Assembly (NCBI RefSeq): GCF_030264295.1
Contig: NZ_CP127173.1
Coordinates: 6,765,501 to 6,829,500 of the forward strand
Source of the DNA: Amycolatopsis nalaikhensis
GTDB lineage: Bacteria > Actinomycetota > Actinomycetes > Mycobacteriales > Pseudonocardiaceae
Reading direction: 5' to 3'
Length of the DNA stretch: 64,000 nucleotides
The translations under genes and the position numbers were made by a program. A model generated the notes under the pieces. It saw nothing but the letters and a program-made list of their open reading frames with translations, was not told the DNA's origin and did no database searches. Of the stretch, positions 1 to 7,951 are shown in pieces. Position 1 is the stretch's first letter; each line of letters starts with the position of its first letter.

Positions 1-139
1 CGTAGTCGCCGGCGAACGCGCCGGCCCGGTCGGTGGCGCCGACGTTCGGGGACCCCGCCGCGGACAGCGTCGGCGGCTTCCCCGCGCCGAGCTTCGCCGC
101 GGCCTTGCTGATGTCCGCGACATCGACTTCGAACCCCAC
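1..139 (-). CDS. WXG/ESX-like protein, N-terminal fragment (partial at window edge)
   Basis: The GTG start at 137-139 is preceded by a strong ribosome binding site (GGAGGAAG read on the minus strand). The readable 46 residues begin GFEVDVADISKAA and run to an Ala/Gly-rich stretch that leaves the window. The short amphipathic opening followed by a helical Ala-rich segment resembles the N-terminus of EspC/WXG-type proteins exported by ESX systems, but too little is visible to assign a family. The call is an inference from N-terminal style only. Confidence 0.45.
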   Translation of the reverse strand, partial: MGFEVDVADISKAAAKLGAGKPPTLSAAGSPNVGATDRAGAFAGDY

Positions 140-244
140 CGGACTTCCTCCCCGTGCGCCCGCGAGTGACACGATTCGGTGGCAATGTAACACCGATGCC
201 GTGGTGAGACGTCCGGCTCGCGTGTCCGGTTCCGGCCAATCGCC

Positions 245-1222
245 TCAGCCGAGGGCCGCGGGGGACTCGGCCTCGGGGATCAGCAGGCGGGCCGCGCCGG
301 AGCCGTCGGCCGGGACCGCCCAGACGTCCGCGTGGCCCGGTGACCGGGGCACGCCGTACCCGATGGTGTGCTCGTCGAGCCAGGCCGGCTGGTCGTCGAC
401 GCTGCGGGTCTCCGCCAGCGGGGTCACCGTCGAGCGTGCCAGGTCCAGCACCGCCAGCCGCCACCCGCGGGCCGGATCACCGTCCACAGCGGACTTGAAC
501 GCCACCCGCGTCCCGTCCGGGGACAGCGACGGGCACTCGACGTTCTCCCGCAGCGTGCGGACCGTGTGCGCGGCGAAGTCGCCCGCGACGAGGTAGCGGT
601 GACCCGCCGTCGACATCGTCGCGTAGAAGTGGCGGTCGTCGCGGGTGAACGTGACGCCCCAGAAGTTGAGGTCGGCCGCCTGGTACGGCTGCCCGTCCAC
701 CGTGACCGTGTAGTCCTCGAGCGTGCCCGCCAGCTCGCCGGTCGCCGTGTCGAGGATGCCGGCGCGGGTGGAGAACATCCCGCCGTTGTACGAATCGCCG
801 GTGACGAACACCGTCCACGCGAGCATCCGGCCGCTCGCCGACACCCGCGCCCGGTTCGGCAGGCCGACCAGCGGGATCTCCCGCTGCGACGCCAGGTGCG
901 CGTCGAGCACCACCAGCTGGTAGGTGGTCAGGTCGCCGTCCGGGCGCAGGCAGAGCCCGGTGCCGCCGGCGGCGTACACCCGGCTGCACGAGAGCGGCGA
1001 CACCGTCCGCGCGCCGCCCGGGTCGGTGGCGGACACCGTGGCGACGTGCCCGCGGTCGGCGTCGGCGGTGCTGCGGAACAGCAGCCGCGGGCCGGGGGAG
1101 AGGCTCACCGCGCCGGTCGCGGCGACGTCGTGGCTTCGCGCGCTCGCGAACCCGACATACGCGACCGCGACCCCGGCCAGCACGAGCACCCCGGCGATCG
1201 CGGCGAGGATCCGTCCCTTCAC
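245..1222 (-). CDS. membrane-anchored TolB-like beta-propeller protein
   Basis: A 325-residue protein. Residues 5-27 form one hydrophobic segment (signal anchor), and the rest is predicted extracytoplasmic. The body shows propeller-like repeats of the TolB/WD40 type, for example the CPSLSPDGTRVAFKS motif and a later PAWLDEHTIGYG strand. No enzyme motif is seen; such proteins usually act as binding or scaffold modules at the cell surface. The GTG start overlaps the stop of the upstream MFS gene by four bases (GTGA), so the two are probably translationally coupled and may act together. An earlier start in the same frame would run back through the MFS gene and is rejected. Confidence 0.7.
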   Translation of the reverse strand: MKGRILAAIAGVLVLAGVAVAYVGFASARSHDVAATGAVSLSPGPRLLFRSTADADRGHVATVSATDPGGARTVSPLSCSRVYAAGGTGLCLRPDGDLTTYQLVVLDAHLASQREIPLVGLPNRARVSASGRMLAWTVFVTGDSYNGGMFSTRAGILDTATGELAGTLEDYTVTVDGQPYQAADLNFWGVTFTRDDRHFYATMSTAGHRYLVAGDFAAHTVRTLRENVECPSLSPDGTRVAFKSAVDGDPARGWRLAVLDLARSTVTPLAETRSVDDQPAWLDEHTIGYGVPRSPGHADVWAVPADGSGAARLLIPEAESPAALG

Positions 1223-2457
1223 GCGGCCCTCCTCGGGGCGAGCACCACGAACGTCACGCCGATCGCGACCACCGCCGCGCCCGCGGCGACGCCGATCGCG
1301 GGCTCCGGGCCCCAGAACTGCCACGCCAGTCCGAAGAGGACGGACGAGGTGAAGTACGCGAGCGCTTGCGCCGTCTGCACCAGCGAAATCCCCGTGGTGC
1401 GCAACGACTCCGGCAGCAGCGGCCCGGCCAGCGCCATCAGGACGCCGTCGGTCGCCGCGTAGAAGGCGCCGTACAACGCCAGGGAGAGCGCGAACAGCGG
1501 CCAGCCGGACACCGGTCCGGCCAGCAGCAGGTAGACGAGCGCCAGCGCGCCGTAGCCGCCGAGCACCACGGGCAGCCGCCCGACCCGGTCGGCCAGCGCG
1601 CCCAGCGGCGCGGCGAGCAGCAGGTAGGAGAGGTTCGTGCCGACGGCGAGCAGCGGGAACCAGCCGGTGGCGACGTCCTCTTTGTGTTGCAGCAGCAGGT
1701 AGACGAAGCCGTCGCCGACCGTGGCCAGCCCGAGCACGCACGCGGCGACGAGCAGCCGCCGCACGCCGTGGCCGCGCAGGAGCGCCACCGCCGCCTTCGG
1801 GGAGACCGGGTTCGCGGGCCGCGGGGTCCGGCGGTCGCGGACGAACAGCACCAGCAGCAGCACGCCGATCGCGGCGACGCAGAAGCTGACGACGAACACG
1901 GCGTCGAACGCCGCGGGGTCGGTGGCGCCGACCGCGGCCAGCACGGCGAGCGCGACCAGCGGCCCGGCGAACGCGCCGACGCTGTCCATCGCGCGGTGCA
2001 CGCCGAACGCCCGGCCCAGCAGGGGTTCGGGTGCCGACAGCGTGATCAGCGCGTCGCGCGGCGCCGTCCGCAGGCCCTTGCCGGTGCGGTCGAGCGTGAT
2101 GACGGCGCCGATCGCGGCCGCCGACGCCCCGGCCGCCAGCAGGCCGAGCTTCGCGACGGCGGAGAGCGCGTAGCCGACCCCGGCGACGGCCTTGCGCCGC
2201 CGCACTCGGTCCGCGACGTAACCGCCGACGATCCGCAGCAGCGCCGTCGCGCCGGTGTAGAGGCCGTCGAACAGGCCGTACGCCGCGGGGCTCAGGTGCA
2301 GTCCGAGCACCAGGTAGACGGGCAGGACCGCGGTGACCATCTCCGAGGAGACGTCGGTGACCAGGCTGACGGCGCCGAGCGCGAAGACGTTCGCGCCGAC
2401 CGCCGAGAGCTTGCCCTTCGCGGCGTGCTCTCGGCGGCCGATGGTGGCGAGGTACAC
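1219..2457 (-). CDS. MFS transporter (probable exporter)
   Basis: A 412-residue integral membrane protein with about 12 hydrophobic helices. It carries the GKGLRTAPRDALI signature after the fifth helix, typical of a group of bacterial MFS efflux proteins whose substrates are mostly unknown. The GTG start lies four bases after the stop of the phosphoesterase gene and the stop overlaps the next gene by four bases, so the three genes form one transcription unit. A start further in (at VGANVFALG, about residue 21) is also possible because the first 20 residues are charged. The substrate cannot be told from sequence. Confidence 0.8.
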   Translation of the reverse strand: MYLATIGRREHAAKGKLSAVGANVFALGAVSLVTDVSSEMVTAVLPVYLVLGLHLSPAAYGLFDGLYTGATALLRIVGGYVADRVRRRKAVAGVGYALSAVAKLGLLAAGASAAAIGAVITLDRTGKGLRTAPRDALITLSAPEPLLGRAFGVHRAMDSVGAFAGPLVALAVLAAVGATDPAAFDAVFVVSFCVAAIGVLLLVLFVRDRRTPRPANPVSPKAAVALLRGHGVRRLLVAACVLGLATVGDGFVYLLLQHKEDVATGWFPLLAVGTNLSYLLLAAPLGALADRVGRLPVVLGGYGALALVYLLLAGPVSGWPLFALSLALYGAFYAATDGVLMALAGPLLPESLRTTGISLVQTAQALAYFTSSVLFGLAWQFWGPEPAIGVAAGAAVVAIGVTFVVLAPRRAA

Positions 2458-2461
2458 GCGG

Positions 2462-3334
2462 TTACTGCCAGACGTCGAGGATCGGCGACTTGCTCGCGGC
2501 GCCGCCGATGCCGGGCAGGCCGTAGGACGCCTCGATCGTGCGCAGCACGGTGTAGTGGTTGATCGATTCGCTGTAGCTGCCGACCTTGACGTGCGCGCCG
2601 GTGAACGTCGTGAAGATCTGGTTGACCGACGTGCCGCTGTCCTCGTCGAAGGTGACGATCAGCAGGCTGTTGTGCGTCTTGGCCCACTGCGCGTAGGCGT
2701 CGAGGTGGTTCTTCAGCCAGGTGTCGCCGGTGCCGATCGAGCAGTCGTGCATGTCGTTGCACATGTCGGGCGTGACGAACGAGACGGTCGGCAGCTGGGT
2801 GAAGTCGGTGGGGAAGGTCGAGTAGCGGACGTTGCTCGCGGCCGGGACGTTGGAGAAGTCGACCCAGCTGTTGTGCTTGCGCCGGTAGGTGCCGCTGGAG
2901 CAGCCGGTGTAGCCGTCGGAGGGCATGGCTTCGGAGTAGCCCTTGAAGGACTTGCCGGCGTCGAGCAGCTGGCGGCCCAGGTTGGCCTTCGAGCCGAGGT
3001 TGGCCGGGCAGCTGTCGTCGGTGACGCCCTGCGTCGCGCCGGAGAAGAGGGCGACGTAGTTGGGCTGGCTCGGGTGGGTGATCGCGAAGGAGCTGGTGAA
3101 CTTCGCGCTCTGCGAGGCGAGGGCGTTGAAGTAGGGGGCGCTGGAGCTGCCGTTGATCGAGGAGTACTTCTTGTTCTCGAACATGACGAGGACGATGTGG
3201 TCGAACGCCGGCACGGTCGACGCGGTGGGCCGCACGGCCGCGGACTCGGCCGATCCGGTGACGACGGCCGCGGTGGCGACACCGGCGGTGACCAAGGTGG
3301 CGGCGAACGCGGCGAAGATCCGCTTGCGGATCAT
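2462..3334 (-). CDS. secreted phosphoesterase (acid phosphatase/phospholipase C superfamily)
   Basis: A 290-residue protein with an N-terminal signal peptide (MIRKR, then a hydrophobic stretch to about residue 27). The start at 3334 was chosen because it puts the signal peptide at the N-terminus and has GGAGGACCC just upstream; a longer frame adds 37 non-hydrophobic residues. The mature part opens with FDHIVLVMFENKKYSS (residues 44-59), the metal-binding entry motif of the phosphoesterase family (alkaline-phosphatase fold), and later has THPSQPNY and the metal-ligand segment VTFDEDSG. It probably cleaves phosphoesters outside the cell. First gene of the operon with the MFS and beta-propeller genes. 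Confidence 0.85.
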   Translation of the reverse strand: MIRKRIFAAFAATLVTAGVATAAVVTGSAESAAVRPTASTVPAFDHIVLVMFENKKYSSINGSSSAPYFNALASQSAKFTSSFAITHPSQPNYVALFSGATQGVTDDSCPANLGSKANLGRQLLDAGKSFKGYSEAMPSDGYTGCSSGTYRRKHNSWVDFSNVPAASNVRYSTFPTDFTQLPTVSFVTPDMCNDMHDCSIGTGDTWLKNHLDAYAQWAKTHNSLLIVTFDEDSGTSVNQIFTTFTGAHVKVGSYSESINHYTVLRTIEASYGLPGIGGAASKSPILDVWQ

Positions 3335-3603
3335 GGGTCCTCCAACGGTGGCGGGTGAGGGCGCCTCATGATGTCCGCGGGAGGGGACCGGGGCGTGCCG
3401 TGCCGTGGTCCGGCTCGTGAACACCAGGGAACCTCCGGCGGACAACGGAAAGAGTGGGTTAATGGCTTTCCGGTGTCAACCTCCTAAGGTAGGTGTCCAC
3501 AGTGGCCGGTCAGGGAGCCGACCGGCGGTGGTGACCGCCCGTCGCGGCCGGCGCGCGGATAAATGCGTTGGTGACGGCCGCGCGGGCTCGGCAGGATGGC
3601 CGG

Positions 3604-4098
3604 GTGCTGTTGCCGACGATCCGCGAGGCCCGCGAAGCCGACTGGCCGGGGATCTGGCCGATCATCCACGACGTCGTCACCGAGCAGCGGACGTTCCCGT
3701 ACGACCCGGCGATGACCGAGGCCGACGCGCGCCGGATGTGGCTGCAGGGCCGGGTCGTCGTCGCGCTCGACGGCGAACGGGTGGCCGGGACGGCGAACAT
3801 GTACGCGAACCGGCCTGGTCCGGGGAGCCATGTCGCATCGGGGAGCCTGATGGTCGCGAAGGAGGCGCGGGGCTCGGGAGTGGGCCGGGCGCTCGCGCAG
3901 GACATGGTCGCCTGGGCGCGGCGGGCAGGGTTCGCGGCGATCCAGTTCAACGCCGTGGTCGAGGTGAACACCGCCGCGATCCGGCTCTACGAGAGCCTCG
4001 GGTTCGTCACCCTGGGCGTCGCGCCCGGGGCGTTCCGGCACCCGGAGCTGGGTGAGGTCGGCTTGCGCATCATGTGGCTGGACCTGCGCGCGGCCTAG
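3604..4098 (+). CDS. GNAT family N-acetyltransferase
   Basis: 164 residues when started at the GTG at 3604, which has AGGA about eight bases upstream; an in-frame GTG at 3571 would add 11 residues with no better ribosome binding site. The acetyl-CoA pyrophosphate-binding loop is visible as ARGSGVGRAL, and the C-terminal VNTAAIRLYESLGF is the usual motif B region. It transfers an acetyl group from acetyl-CoA to an amine; the closest style is the phosphinothricin/small-molecule acetyltransferases. It stands alone, so the substrate is unknown. Confidence 0.85.
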   Translation: MLLPTIREAREADWPGIWPIIHDVVTEQRTFPYDPAMTEADARRMWLQGRVVVALDGERVAGTANMYANRPGPGSHVASGSLMVAKEARGSGVGRALAQDMVAWARRAGFAAIQFNAVVEVNTAAIRLYESLGFVTLGVAPGAFRHPELGEVGLRIMWLDLRAA

Positions 4099-4187
4099 GG
4101 CTGTATCGAAATCGGTCGGAGCCGTTCGGCCATCGCGGCCCACCTACGCCTCGCCCTCTACGCTGCCGCCGGTGGCCCGCTCGTCAA

Positions 4188-4244
4188 AGGTCTTGAATGA
4201 GTCATTCAGGTCTTCGGAGGTCCTGAATGACTCATTCAAGACCT
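4188..4244. repeat. intergenic palindromic repeat, TGAATGA class
   Basis: Two 23-base arms (4188-4210 and 4222-4244) are exact reverse complements around an 11-base loop. Each arm is itself nearly palindromic around TGAATGA-TCATTCA. It lies between the convergent GNAT and MerR genes. It could act as a bidirectional terminator, but the internal symmetry and AT-rich core in a GC-rich genome suggest a dispersed intergenic repeat family. No U-tract follows on either strand. Confidence 0.75.
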
Positions 4245-4299
4245 CGGCGGAAGCAGCGGCTGTCCATGCCGGACTCCGGCGCCGACTTCGAGACAGGCC

Positions 4300-4680
4300 C
4301 TAGCGGCGGCCGCCATCACCGAGCAGGCGGCAGCAGCCCGCCCGGCAGGCCGCCAGGTTCTCCTCCGCATTGTCGCGAACCCGTTGCAGCGCCGCGATCC
4401 GCTCGTCCAGGCGGGCCACCACCGCCTCCAAGCGCCACCGCTCCGACTCGCACGTCGCGTCGCCCGTGTCGTGCGCTCGCAACACGTCCACCACCTCGTC
4501 CAGCGTGAACCCCAAGTCCTGCAACGCCTTCGCCGATCGGATCCGATCCGCCGCCGATGGTGGGAACTCCCGGTAGCCGGACGGGCGCCGGTCCGCCGCG
4601 GGCAGCACCCCGCGTCGCTCGTAGAAACGGACCGTGTCCACGCTCACCGCCGCCGCGCGGGCCACCTCGCCGATCTTCAC
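4300..4680 (-). CDS. MerR family metal-type transcriptional regulator
   Basis: 126 residues. The winged HTH is at 1-70, beginning KIGEVARAAAVSVDTVRFYE, followed by the long dimerisation helix. Cysteines at 77, 112, 116 and 117 sit where MerR, CadR and ZntR place their metal ligands, so a thiophilic metal or thiol signal is likely. It is divergent from the small Cys protein at 4748, and the shared intergenic region holds a textbook MerR promoter. The regulator therefore probably controls that gene and itself. Confidence 0.85.
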   Translation of the reverse strand: MKIGEVARAAAVSVDTVRFYERRGVLPAADRRPSGYREFPPSAADRIRSAKALQDLGFTLDEVVDVLRAHDTGDATCESERWRLEAVVARLDERIAALQRVRDNAEENLAACRAGCCRLLGDGGRR

Positions 4681-4691
4681 GGACTTCTCCC

Positions 4692-4723
4692 TTGACTCTG
4701 GACCTGACTCCAGACTCTACGCT
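4692..4723 (+). promoter_or_regulatory. MerR-type promoter/operator
   Basis: TTGACT at 4692-4697 and a -10 of the form TACGCT (4718-4723) are separated by about 19-20 bases, the over-long spacer of MerR-regulated promoters. Inside the spacer is a dyad, TCTGGA (4697-4702) and TCCAGA (4709-4714), six bases apart. The promoter drives the Cys protein gene; the MerR gene reads the other way. Confidence 0.75.
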
Positions 4724-4747
4724 CGGAATACCCGAGAGGAGCCCGTC

Positions 4748-5074
4748 ATGCAGATCCCGCCCGCGTCGACCCCCGTCGCCTGCGACATGTCGAACGCCCG
4801 CGACACCCCCGAAGAACGGCTCGCCGAGTACCGGCGGCTGTTCGCCACCGCCCTCACCGCCCGGGAGCGGACCGGCCTCGGCATCCGGTTCCGGTTCCGC
4901 GCCGGCCCCGGTGTCGAGGAGTGGGTCCGCGACCTCGCCGCCCGCGAAAAGGCGTGCTGCCCCTTCTTCGGGTTCGCCGTCACCGTCGAGGGCGGCGAGG
5001 TCCGCTGGGACGCCGCGGTCCCCGACACCGACGCCGCCAAGGCCGTCCTCGAGGACTTCTACGCCCTCACCTAG
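4748..5074 (+). CDS. small cysteine protein controlled by MerR, function unknown
   Basis: 108 residues starting at an ATG with GAGAGGAG upstream. Invariant-looking cysteines are C12 in ACDMSNA and the pair C70-C71 in EKACCPFFGF. No signal peptide or membrane helix is visible. I know similar proteins beside MerR genes in streptomycetes, always without assigned function. The CC pair plus the single N-terminal Cys would suit a soluble metal or thiol buffer, but that is inference. The stop codon shares the bases CTAG with the convergent ABM gene. Confidence 0.75.
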   Translation: MQIPPASTPVACDMSNARDTPEERLAEYRRLFATALTARERTGLGIRFRFRAGPGVEEWVRDLAAREKACCPFFGFAVTVEGGEVRWDAAVPDTDAAKAVLEDFYALT

Positions 5075-5364
5075 TCGAACGGCCCCGTCGTCCGGGCGAC
5101 GACGTGCTTGCGCACCCCGCTCGCGTCGAACGCTGCCTCGGCCGTCGGGGCCGGGGCCACCTTCCGCCACGCCGTCAGTGCTTCCTCAGACTCCCAGTGC
5201 TCGATCATGTTGATCCGCCCGGGATCGAGCGCGTCGGGTGAGATCGCGACGTCCAGGCAGCCCGGGTGTTCGCGCGCCCGCTCGACGACCACGCGGAACC
5301 CCGCCACGAAGCGGTCGCGGTCGGCGGGCTCGACGTACACCGGTCCGGCGATGATCACGGTCAT
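5071..5364 (-). CDS. antibiotic biosynthesis monooxygenase (ABM) domain protein
   Basis: 97 residues forming a single ABM dimeric alpha/beta-barrel domain, with the usual VEPADRDRF opening, HPGCLDVAIS strand and IEHWESEEAL helix start. The family includes cofactor-free monooxygenases and haem-degrading enzymes, and many members are small stress-type proteins. AAGGA is about 11 bases before the ATG. It follows the glycosyltransferase gene after only 27 bases on the same strand, so the two are probably co-transcribed. Confidence 0.8.
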   Translation of the reverse strand: MTVIIAGPVYVEPADRDRFVAGFRVVVERAREHPGCLDVAISPDALDPGRINMIEHWESEEALTAWRKVAPAPTAEAAFDASGVRKHVVARTTGPFD

Positions 5365-5391
5365 GACGAGAATCCTTTCCGAGGGGGGCCT

Positions 5392-6621
5392 TCACCCGAC
5401 CGACGAACGGCGTCCCGGGAAACCGACACTCAGCGGCACCGTCGCCAGCAGCTGACGGGCCGCGACGCTCGCGCCGTCCGTCCGGACCTTCCCGGCGAAC
5501 TGCCGCGCGCGCGTCGCGACGTCCGGCCGCAACGCCGTTTCGAGCGCCGTCGCCAGTGTGTCGGCCGTCGGGACGCCCGGCTCGGTCGCCGCGCCGAGAC
5601 CCAGCTCGCGGACCCGGCCCGCGAAGTAGTGCTGGTCGTACATCTGCGGCACGACCACCTGCGGTGCGCCCGCGCGGGCCGCGGTCGTCGTCGTGCCCGC
5701 GCCGCCGTGGTGGACGACCGCGGCGACGCGCCGGAACAGCGCCTGCTGGTTGACCTCGCCGATGCCGAAGCAGTCCGGCTGCCCGTCCGCCGCGGCGAGG
5801 CCCGCCCAGCCGCGGGCGATCACCGCGCGACGGCCGTGCGCCCGCGCGGCCGCGAGCATCGCTTCGGCGAGCTCGCCCGGCGCGCGCATGCTGCCGAACC
5901 CGAAGTACACCGGCGGCTCGCCCGCGTCGAGGAACTCCAGCAGGCCGGGCGGCAGCGGCCGCTCGTCCGGCCAGACCCACGCCCCCGTCTGGACGACGCG
6001 CGGGTCCTCCGGCTCCGGCCACGGGGCCAGCGCCGCGTCGGCCGCGAGCCACGGCCGGTCGGTGAAGACGTGCGCCTGGAGGTCGTCGACCGGGTCCTGG
6101 CCCACGGTCGCCCGGCATTCGTTGACCTTTTCGCCGAACATCAGATTCCAATGCTGGGCGTCTTCGGCCCAAAGGGCGCGGTTTTCCGCCTTTCCGGGCG
6201 ACCGCCACGGCATCGGCGGCGGCGCGTGGTGCTCCGAGGGCAACGTGATGGGGCAGAAGCTCGCGTAGACGTACGCGGCGCCCGTCCGTTGCGCGATCGA
6301 GCGCGTCGCGAACTGCAAGGCCCCCGCGGCCACCAGGACGTCACATCCTTCGGCCGCCACCGCGACGGTCTCGAACTGCGTCACGACGGTCTCTTCGGTG
6401 GCTTTGCGCAGCTCTTCGGGGGTGGGACGGCGCACGGACGCGGTTCCGCGCAGCTCCGGGCCGATCGGCACGACGTCGAACCCGAGCTCGTCGAGCCAGG
6501 CGCGGAAGTCGGGCGGCACGCACAGGCGCACGTCCTGCCCGAGCGCTCGCAGTTCGGAGGCGAGCGCCACCACCGGCTGGACTTCGCCTCGCGAGCCGAT
6601 CGTGGACAGCAGCACACGCAT
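5392..6621 (-). CDS. GT1 (GT-B) glycosyltransferase, glycopeptide/macrolide type
   Basis: 409 residues. The N-terminus MRVLLSTIGSRGEVQP matches the acceptor-domain opening of vancomycin-type glycosyltransferases (GtfA-E family). The donor-binding motif is HHGGAGT at 304-310, with the sugar-contacting DQ at 329-330. It should transfer a nucleotide-activated sugar to a lipophilic acceptor. The start at 6621 is preceded by GAGGGG. No aglycone biosynthesis genes lie nearby, so it may modify a host lipid or inactivate a foreign macrolide. It leads a two-gene unit with the ABM protein. Confidence 0.85.
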   Translation of the reverse strand: MRVLLSTIGSRGEVQPVVALASELRALGQDVRLCVPPDFRAWLDELGFDVVPIGPELRGTASVRRPTPEELRKATEETVVTQFETVAVAAEGCDVLVAAGALQFATRSIAQRTGAAYVYASFCPITLPSEHHAPPPMPWRSPGKAENRALWAEDAQHWNLMFGEKVNECRATVGQDPVDDLQAHVFTDRPWLAADAALAPWPEPEDPRVVQTGAWVWPDERPLPPGLLEFLDAGEPPVYFGFGSMRAPGELAEAMLAAARAHGRRAVIARGWAGLAAADGQPDCFGIGEVNQQALFRRVAAVVHHGGAGTTTTAARAGAPQVVVPQMYDQHYFAGRVRELGLGAATEPGVPTADTLATALETALRPDVATRARQFAGKVRTDGASVAARQLLATVPLSVGFPGRRSSVG

Positions 6622-6894
6622 GAAGATTCCCCTCGCCGGAAATGGTGAGCCCGAATTGTGGACCCGCACCCGGGTCTTGCCACAAGTCCCGGGGTCGGAT
6701 ATACATTCAAGTGGGGAGAGGGAAATCTTTTCGCGGCCGACTCTGGCCGGAACCCGATCATGCGCGTCACGCCCGCGCTGCTTCCGTCGTGCGCTCACGG
6801 CCCGCTCAGCCTGCGCTCACCCGGGTGGCTGACGTAACCTTTGAGAACGAAACCCGGTCCCGGTCGGGAAAAACCCGGTCGGCAGGAGGTCAGG

Positions 6895-7218
6895 ATGACA
6901 CTTCGCAGCGTACGTCTCGAAGACGAGGTCATCCTCTCCGTCGACGGCGTCTTCGACGGTGGGCTGGCCCCCAGCTACCACCAGGCGATCGAAGACGCGT
7001 TCGCCGCCGGGGTGCGGCGCGTGGTCGTGGACCTGACGATGGCCACGGCCGTCGACGGCGGCGGCACCGCGGTGCTGGCCGCGACGGCCGCCGGCTGCGC
7101 GGCCCGCGACACCCACCTGATCATCGCGATGCCCCGCGGCGTCGAGGCCGAGATCCGCGACCCCGCGCAGGTCCGGTTGCTGTTGCGCAGCTTCGAACCG
7201 TGGCAGGACGCGGGTTAG
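6895..7218 (+). CDS. STAS-domain protein (anti-sigma antagonist-like) without phospho-acceptor
   Basis: 107 residues, with AGGAGGT four bases upstream of the ATG. The single STAS domain shows VRRVVVDLTMATAVDGGG where SpoIIAA/RsbV proteins have D-S-S-G. The serine phosphorylated by the partner kinase is glycine here. The protein may therefore bind an RsbW-like partner without being switched off by phosphorylation, or have another ligand. Stop codons overlap by four bases with the convergent inhibitor gene. Confidence 0.8.
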   Translation: MTLRSVRLEDEVILSVDGVFDGGLAPSYHQAIEDAFAAGVRRVVVDLTMATAVDGGGTAVLAATAAGCAARDTHLIIAMPRGVEAEIRDPAQVRLLLRSFEPWQDAG

Positions 7219-7523
7219 CCGACCCGCACGGTGAACCGGAACCGGCGCAGCTCGGTTTCCGGTGCCCACGGCCGCGCGTGCCGCGCCACCAGCGTCACTT
7301 CGCCCGGCTGGTCCGCGTCGAGGACGAAGCGGTGTTCGCCGGTGCCGCCGGCGCGGTCCGCCGCGGGGTGGCGGGTCTCGCCGACCACCCGCAGCGGCGG
7401 ATCCGGGGTGTCGAGCACCCACTGGTAGCCGGTGCCCGCGTTCTCGGGCAGCCGCAGCTCCAGCCGCTCGCCGGGCGCGACGTCCGCCGCCGCGCCGTCG
7501 GCTTCGAGCGTGATCACCCGCAC
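7215..7523 (-). CDS. chagasin-like inhibitor of papain-family proteases (I42)
   Basis: 102 residues from a GTG start. Three inhibitory loops of the chagasin fold are recognisable: NAGTGYQW (28-35, the NPTTGY loop), GGTG (59-62) and RHARPW (81-86, the RPW loop). The family blocks the active site of C1 cysteine proteases. A C1 protease is encoded 0.4 kb upstream on the same strand, with one gene between them and a 4-base gap, so this is very likely its dedicated inhibitor. No signal peptide is seen, matching the protease. Confidence 0.88.
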   Translation of the reverse strand: MRVITLEADGAAADVAPGERLELRLPENAGTGYQWVLDTPDPPLRVVGETRHPAADRAGGTGEHRFVLDADQPGEVTLVARHARPWAPETELRRFRFTVRVG

Positions 7524-7527
7524 CGGC

Positions 7528-7941
7528 TCACCACAGGTAGATCTCGTGGATCAGGCCGTCGGCGGCCTCCGGGTAGCTGATCGAACCGGCCAGCCTGCCC
7601 GACGACGCGAGCGTCAGCAGGGCCTCGTGCACGCTGTCGCTGTTCGTCGCGAGGCGTTTCCAGCCGACGCCGTCGATGTAGGCGTACCCGTTGCGGTCGG
7701 AGTTGTTGGTCCAGAGGGCGAGGACCTTCTTGTTCGTCTGCCAGGCTGTGGCCGTCTCGGCCGGGGCGGCGATCTGCGGCGCACCAGGCGGGCTCAGCAC
7801 CGGTGCGGCGCCCGGCTCGGCGGTCATCGCGGTCGCCGCCGTGTGCAGCTGGTCCGGGGTGAGGGGCTGGGGTGCGTTGTCGGGACTGGCGGCGGGCGCG
7901 ACCGCGGTGGGCGCGTTGGACGGGCTTGTCGATGCGGCCAT
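7528..7941 (-). CDS. standalone copy of the protease C-terminal domain, function unknown
   Basis: 137 residues from the ATG at 7941. The first 70 or so are Ala/Pro/Thr-rich and probably disordered. The last 66 residues, beginning VLALWTNNSDRNGYAY, are clearly related to the last 66 of the adjacent papain-like protease (VLGLWSNDQDRNTWAY); the W-x-N-x-x-D-R-N core, an aromatic GW and the final IxE-Y are shared. It sits ten bases after the protease stop and four before the inhibitor, so the three genes are one operon. It may be a recognition or assembly subunit; I do not recognise the domain. Confidence 0.75.
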   Translation of the reverse strand: MAASTSPSNAPTAVAPAASPDNAPQPLTPDQLHTAATAMTAEPGAAPVLSPPGAPQIAAPAETATAWQTNKKVLALWTNNSDRNGYAYIDGVGWKRLATNSDSVHEALLTLASSGRLAGSISYPEAADGLIHEIYLW

Positions 7942-7951
7942 CTCACGGCTC

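Noticed and set aside
3335..3445. Longer start for the phosphoesterase
   Set aside because: It would put 37 polar residues before the signal peptide; GGAGGACCC directly precedes the ATG at 3334.
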